Assembly: GCA_016282455.1 (NCBI GenBank)
Contig: JAEEKM010000212.1
Coordinates: 1-7,752 of the forward strand
DNA from: Treponema sp.
GTDB taxonomy: Bacteria > Spirochaetota > Spirochaetia > Treponematales > Treponemataceae
Reading direction: 5' to 3'
DNA length: 7,752 nucleotides
Shown: piece by piece, positions 7,202 through 7,752 of the stretch
How positions within the stretch are numbered: position 1 is the stretch's first letter
Layout of the letters: each line of letters begins with the position of its first letter
Translations under genes and position numbers: made by a program
Notes under the pieces: model-generated
The model's input: the letters and a program-made list of their open reading frames with translations, nothing else
What the model was told of the DNA's origin: nothing
The model's database searches: none

Positions 7202-7311
7202 ACCAGCAGCTGCCTACTTTCGCACCTTGCGGCACTATCATCGGCGCCAGAGAGCTTGACTTCCGTGTTCGGGATGGGAACGGGTATTGCCTCTCCGCCA
7301 TGGCCACTGGA
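7202..7311 (-). rRNA. rrf: 5S ribosomal RNA, distal tandem copy
   Basis: The minus strand carries the conserved 5S core CCCATCCCGAACACGGAAGT, followed by the GCGCCGATGATAGT and GCGAAAGTAG segments of helix V. Ends are set by helix I: CCAGTGGC at the 5' side pairs with GCTGCTGG at the 3' side, including two G-U pairs. The outermost position is a U-U mismatch where the other copy has G-C. The predicted length is 110 bases, in the normal 5S range. It matches the proximal copy at 100 of 110 positions. It ends a few bases before a T-tract and the rrn terminator. Confidence 0.95.
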
Positions 7312-7338
7312 ATTAATTACCAGTTTATCCGGCAGATT

Positions 7339-7361
7339 TCCAGGGATTCAGAGTCCAGGGA
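7339..7361 (-). repeat. Short direct repeat in the 5S-5S spacer
   Basis: TCCAGGGA (plus strand) occurs at 7339-7346 and 7354-7361, giving a 15-base period. The pair lies inside a possible hairpin whose arms are GGCAG (7331-7335) and CTGCC (7366-7370). It may form an RNase processing structure between the two 5S RNAs, or be chance in a 74-base spacer. Confidence 0.35.
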
Positions 7362-7385
7362 AGAACTGCCACTAAAATATAAAAA

Positions 7386-7495
7386 GCCGGCAACTGTCTA
7401 CTTTCGCACCTTGCGGCACTATCATCGACGCCAGGGAGCTTGACTTCCGTGTTCGGGATGGGAACGGGTATTGCCTCCCCGCCATGGTCACCGGC
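7386..7495 (-). rRNA. rrf: 5S ribosomal RNA, proximal tandem copy
   Basis: This has the same conserved core as the distal copy. Helix I pairs GCCGGTGAC at the 5' end with GTTGCCGGC at the 3' end, nine pairs with two G-U, which defines a 110-base RNA. Helix II pairs GGGAG with CTCCC, and helix V has a U-A pair where the other copy has C-G. It follows the 23S end by about 75 bases and precedes the distal copy by 74 bases, in the usual 23S-5S order. Mature ends could differ by one or two bases. Confidence 0.95.
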
Positions 7496-7569
7496 ATTAT
7501 TAACAATACTTAAGGCTGCTTTCACAGCACTAAGGAAAAGAGCGAGAACAGAGAAAGCAAGACGGCAAT

Positions 7570-7752
<183 letters not shown>

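Noticed and set aside
7312..7385. A tRNA gene in the 5S-5S spacer
   Set aside because: The spacer is 74 bases, but it has no T-loop GTTCGA motif, no acceptor stem pairing and no cloverleaf.
7536..7543. BoxA-like GCTCTTTT on the minus strand in the 23S-5S spacer
   Set aside because: It resembles the antitermination boxA core, but boxA normally sits in the leader and the 16S-23S spacer, and the tract is in a generally pyrimidine-rich stretch, so chance is likely.

Overview
The window looks like a chromosomal segment from a spirochaete, most likely a Treponema-type bacterium. The reasons are two leading lipoproteins with loose lipoboxes, a moderate-to-low GC content, a diacylglycerol-type glycosyltransferase and a bacterial alpha-2-macroglobulin. 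The genus is an inference from family content and rRNA appearance, not from a database match. Every supported gene is on the minus strand, so transcription runs from the high-numbered end of the window to the low-numbered end. The plus strand carries no convincing gene.

In transcription order, the window opens with the 3' end of a 23S rRNA gene (7752 to about 7570). Two tandem 5S rRNA genes follow (7495-7386 and 7311-7202), and an intrinsic terminator (7181-7159) closes the rrn operon. The two 5S copies match at 100 of 110 aligned positions. Eight of the ten differences form four base-pair-preserving double changes in helices I, II and V, so both copies appear to be selected RNAs. The other two differences form the outermost helix I pair, which is lost in the distal copy.

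Thirteen bases after the terminator T-tract is a strong sigma70-type promoter (TTGACG, 17 bp, TATAAT). Its predicted start site falls on the ATG of the first protein gene, so that message may be leaderless. This first transcription unit has three tightly packed genes: an unrecognised lipoprotein (7110-6214), a phosphoglycolate-phosphatase-like HAD hydrolase with a classical DxD motif (6194-5538), and a second HAD hydrolase of the YihX type with a DxG motif (5536-4928). The gaps are 19 bp and 1 bp.

A second promoter (TAGACA, 17 bp, TATAAT) lies in the 57-bp gap after that unit. It drives a MurG/MGDG-synthase-like glycosyltransferase (4870-3719) and, 4 bp later, a very large alpha-2-macroglobulin-like lipoprotein. 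The latter starts at 3714 and runs open for 1238 codons off the left edge of the window. The second unit therefore pairs a probable membrane glycolipid enzyme with an envelope-anchored protease trap, which points to an envelope role. No terminator is visible between the two units, so read-through from the first is possible.

There is no CRISPR array, insertion sequence, tRNA or prophage sign. The most interesting features are the co-varying tandem 5S genes, the two promoters placed almost on top of start codons, and the alpha-2-macroglobulin/glycosyltransferase pairing.
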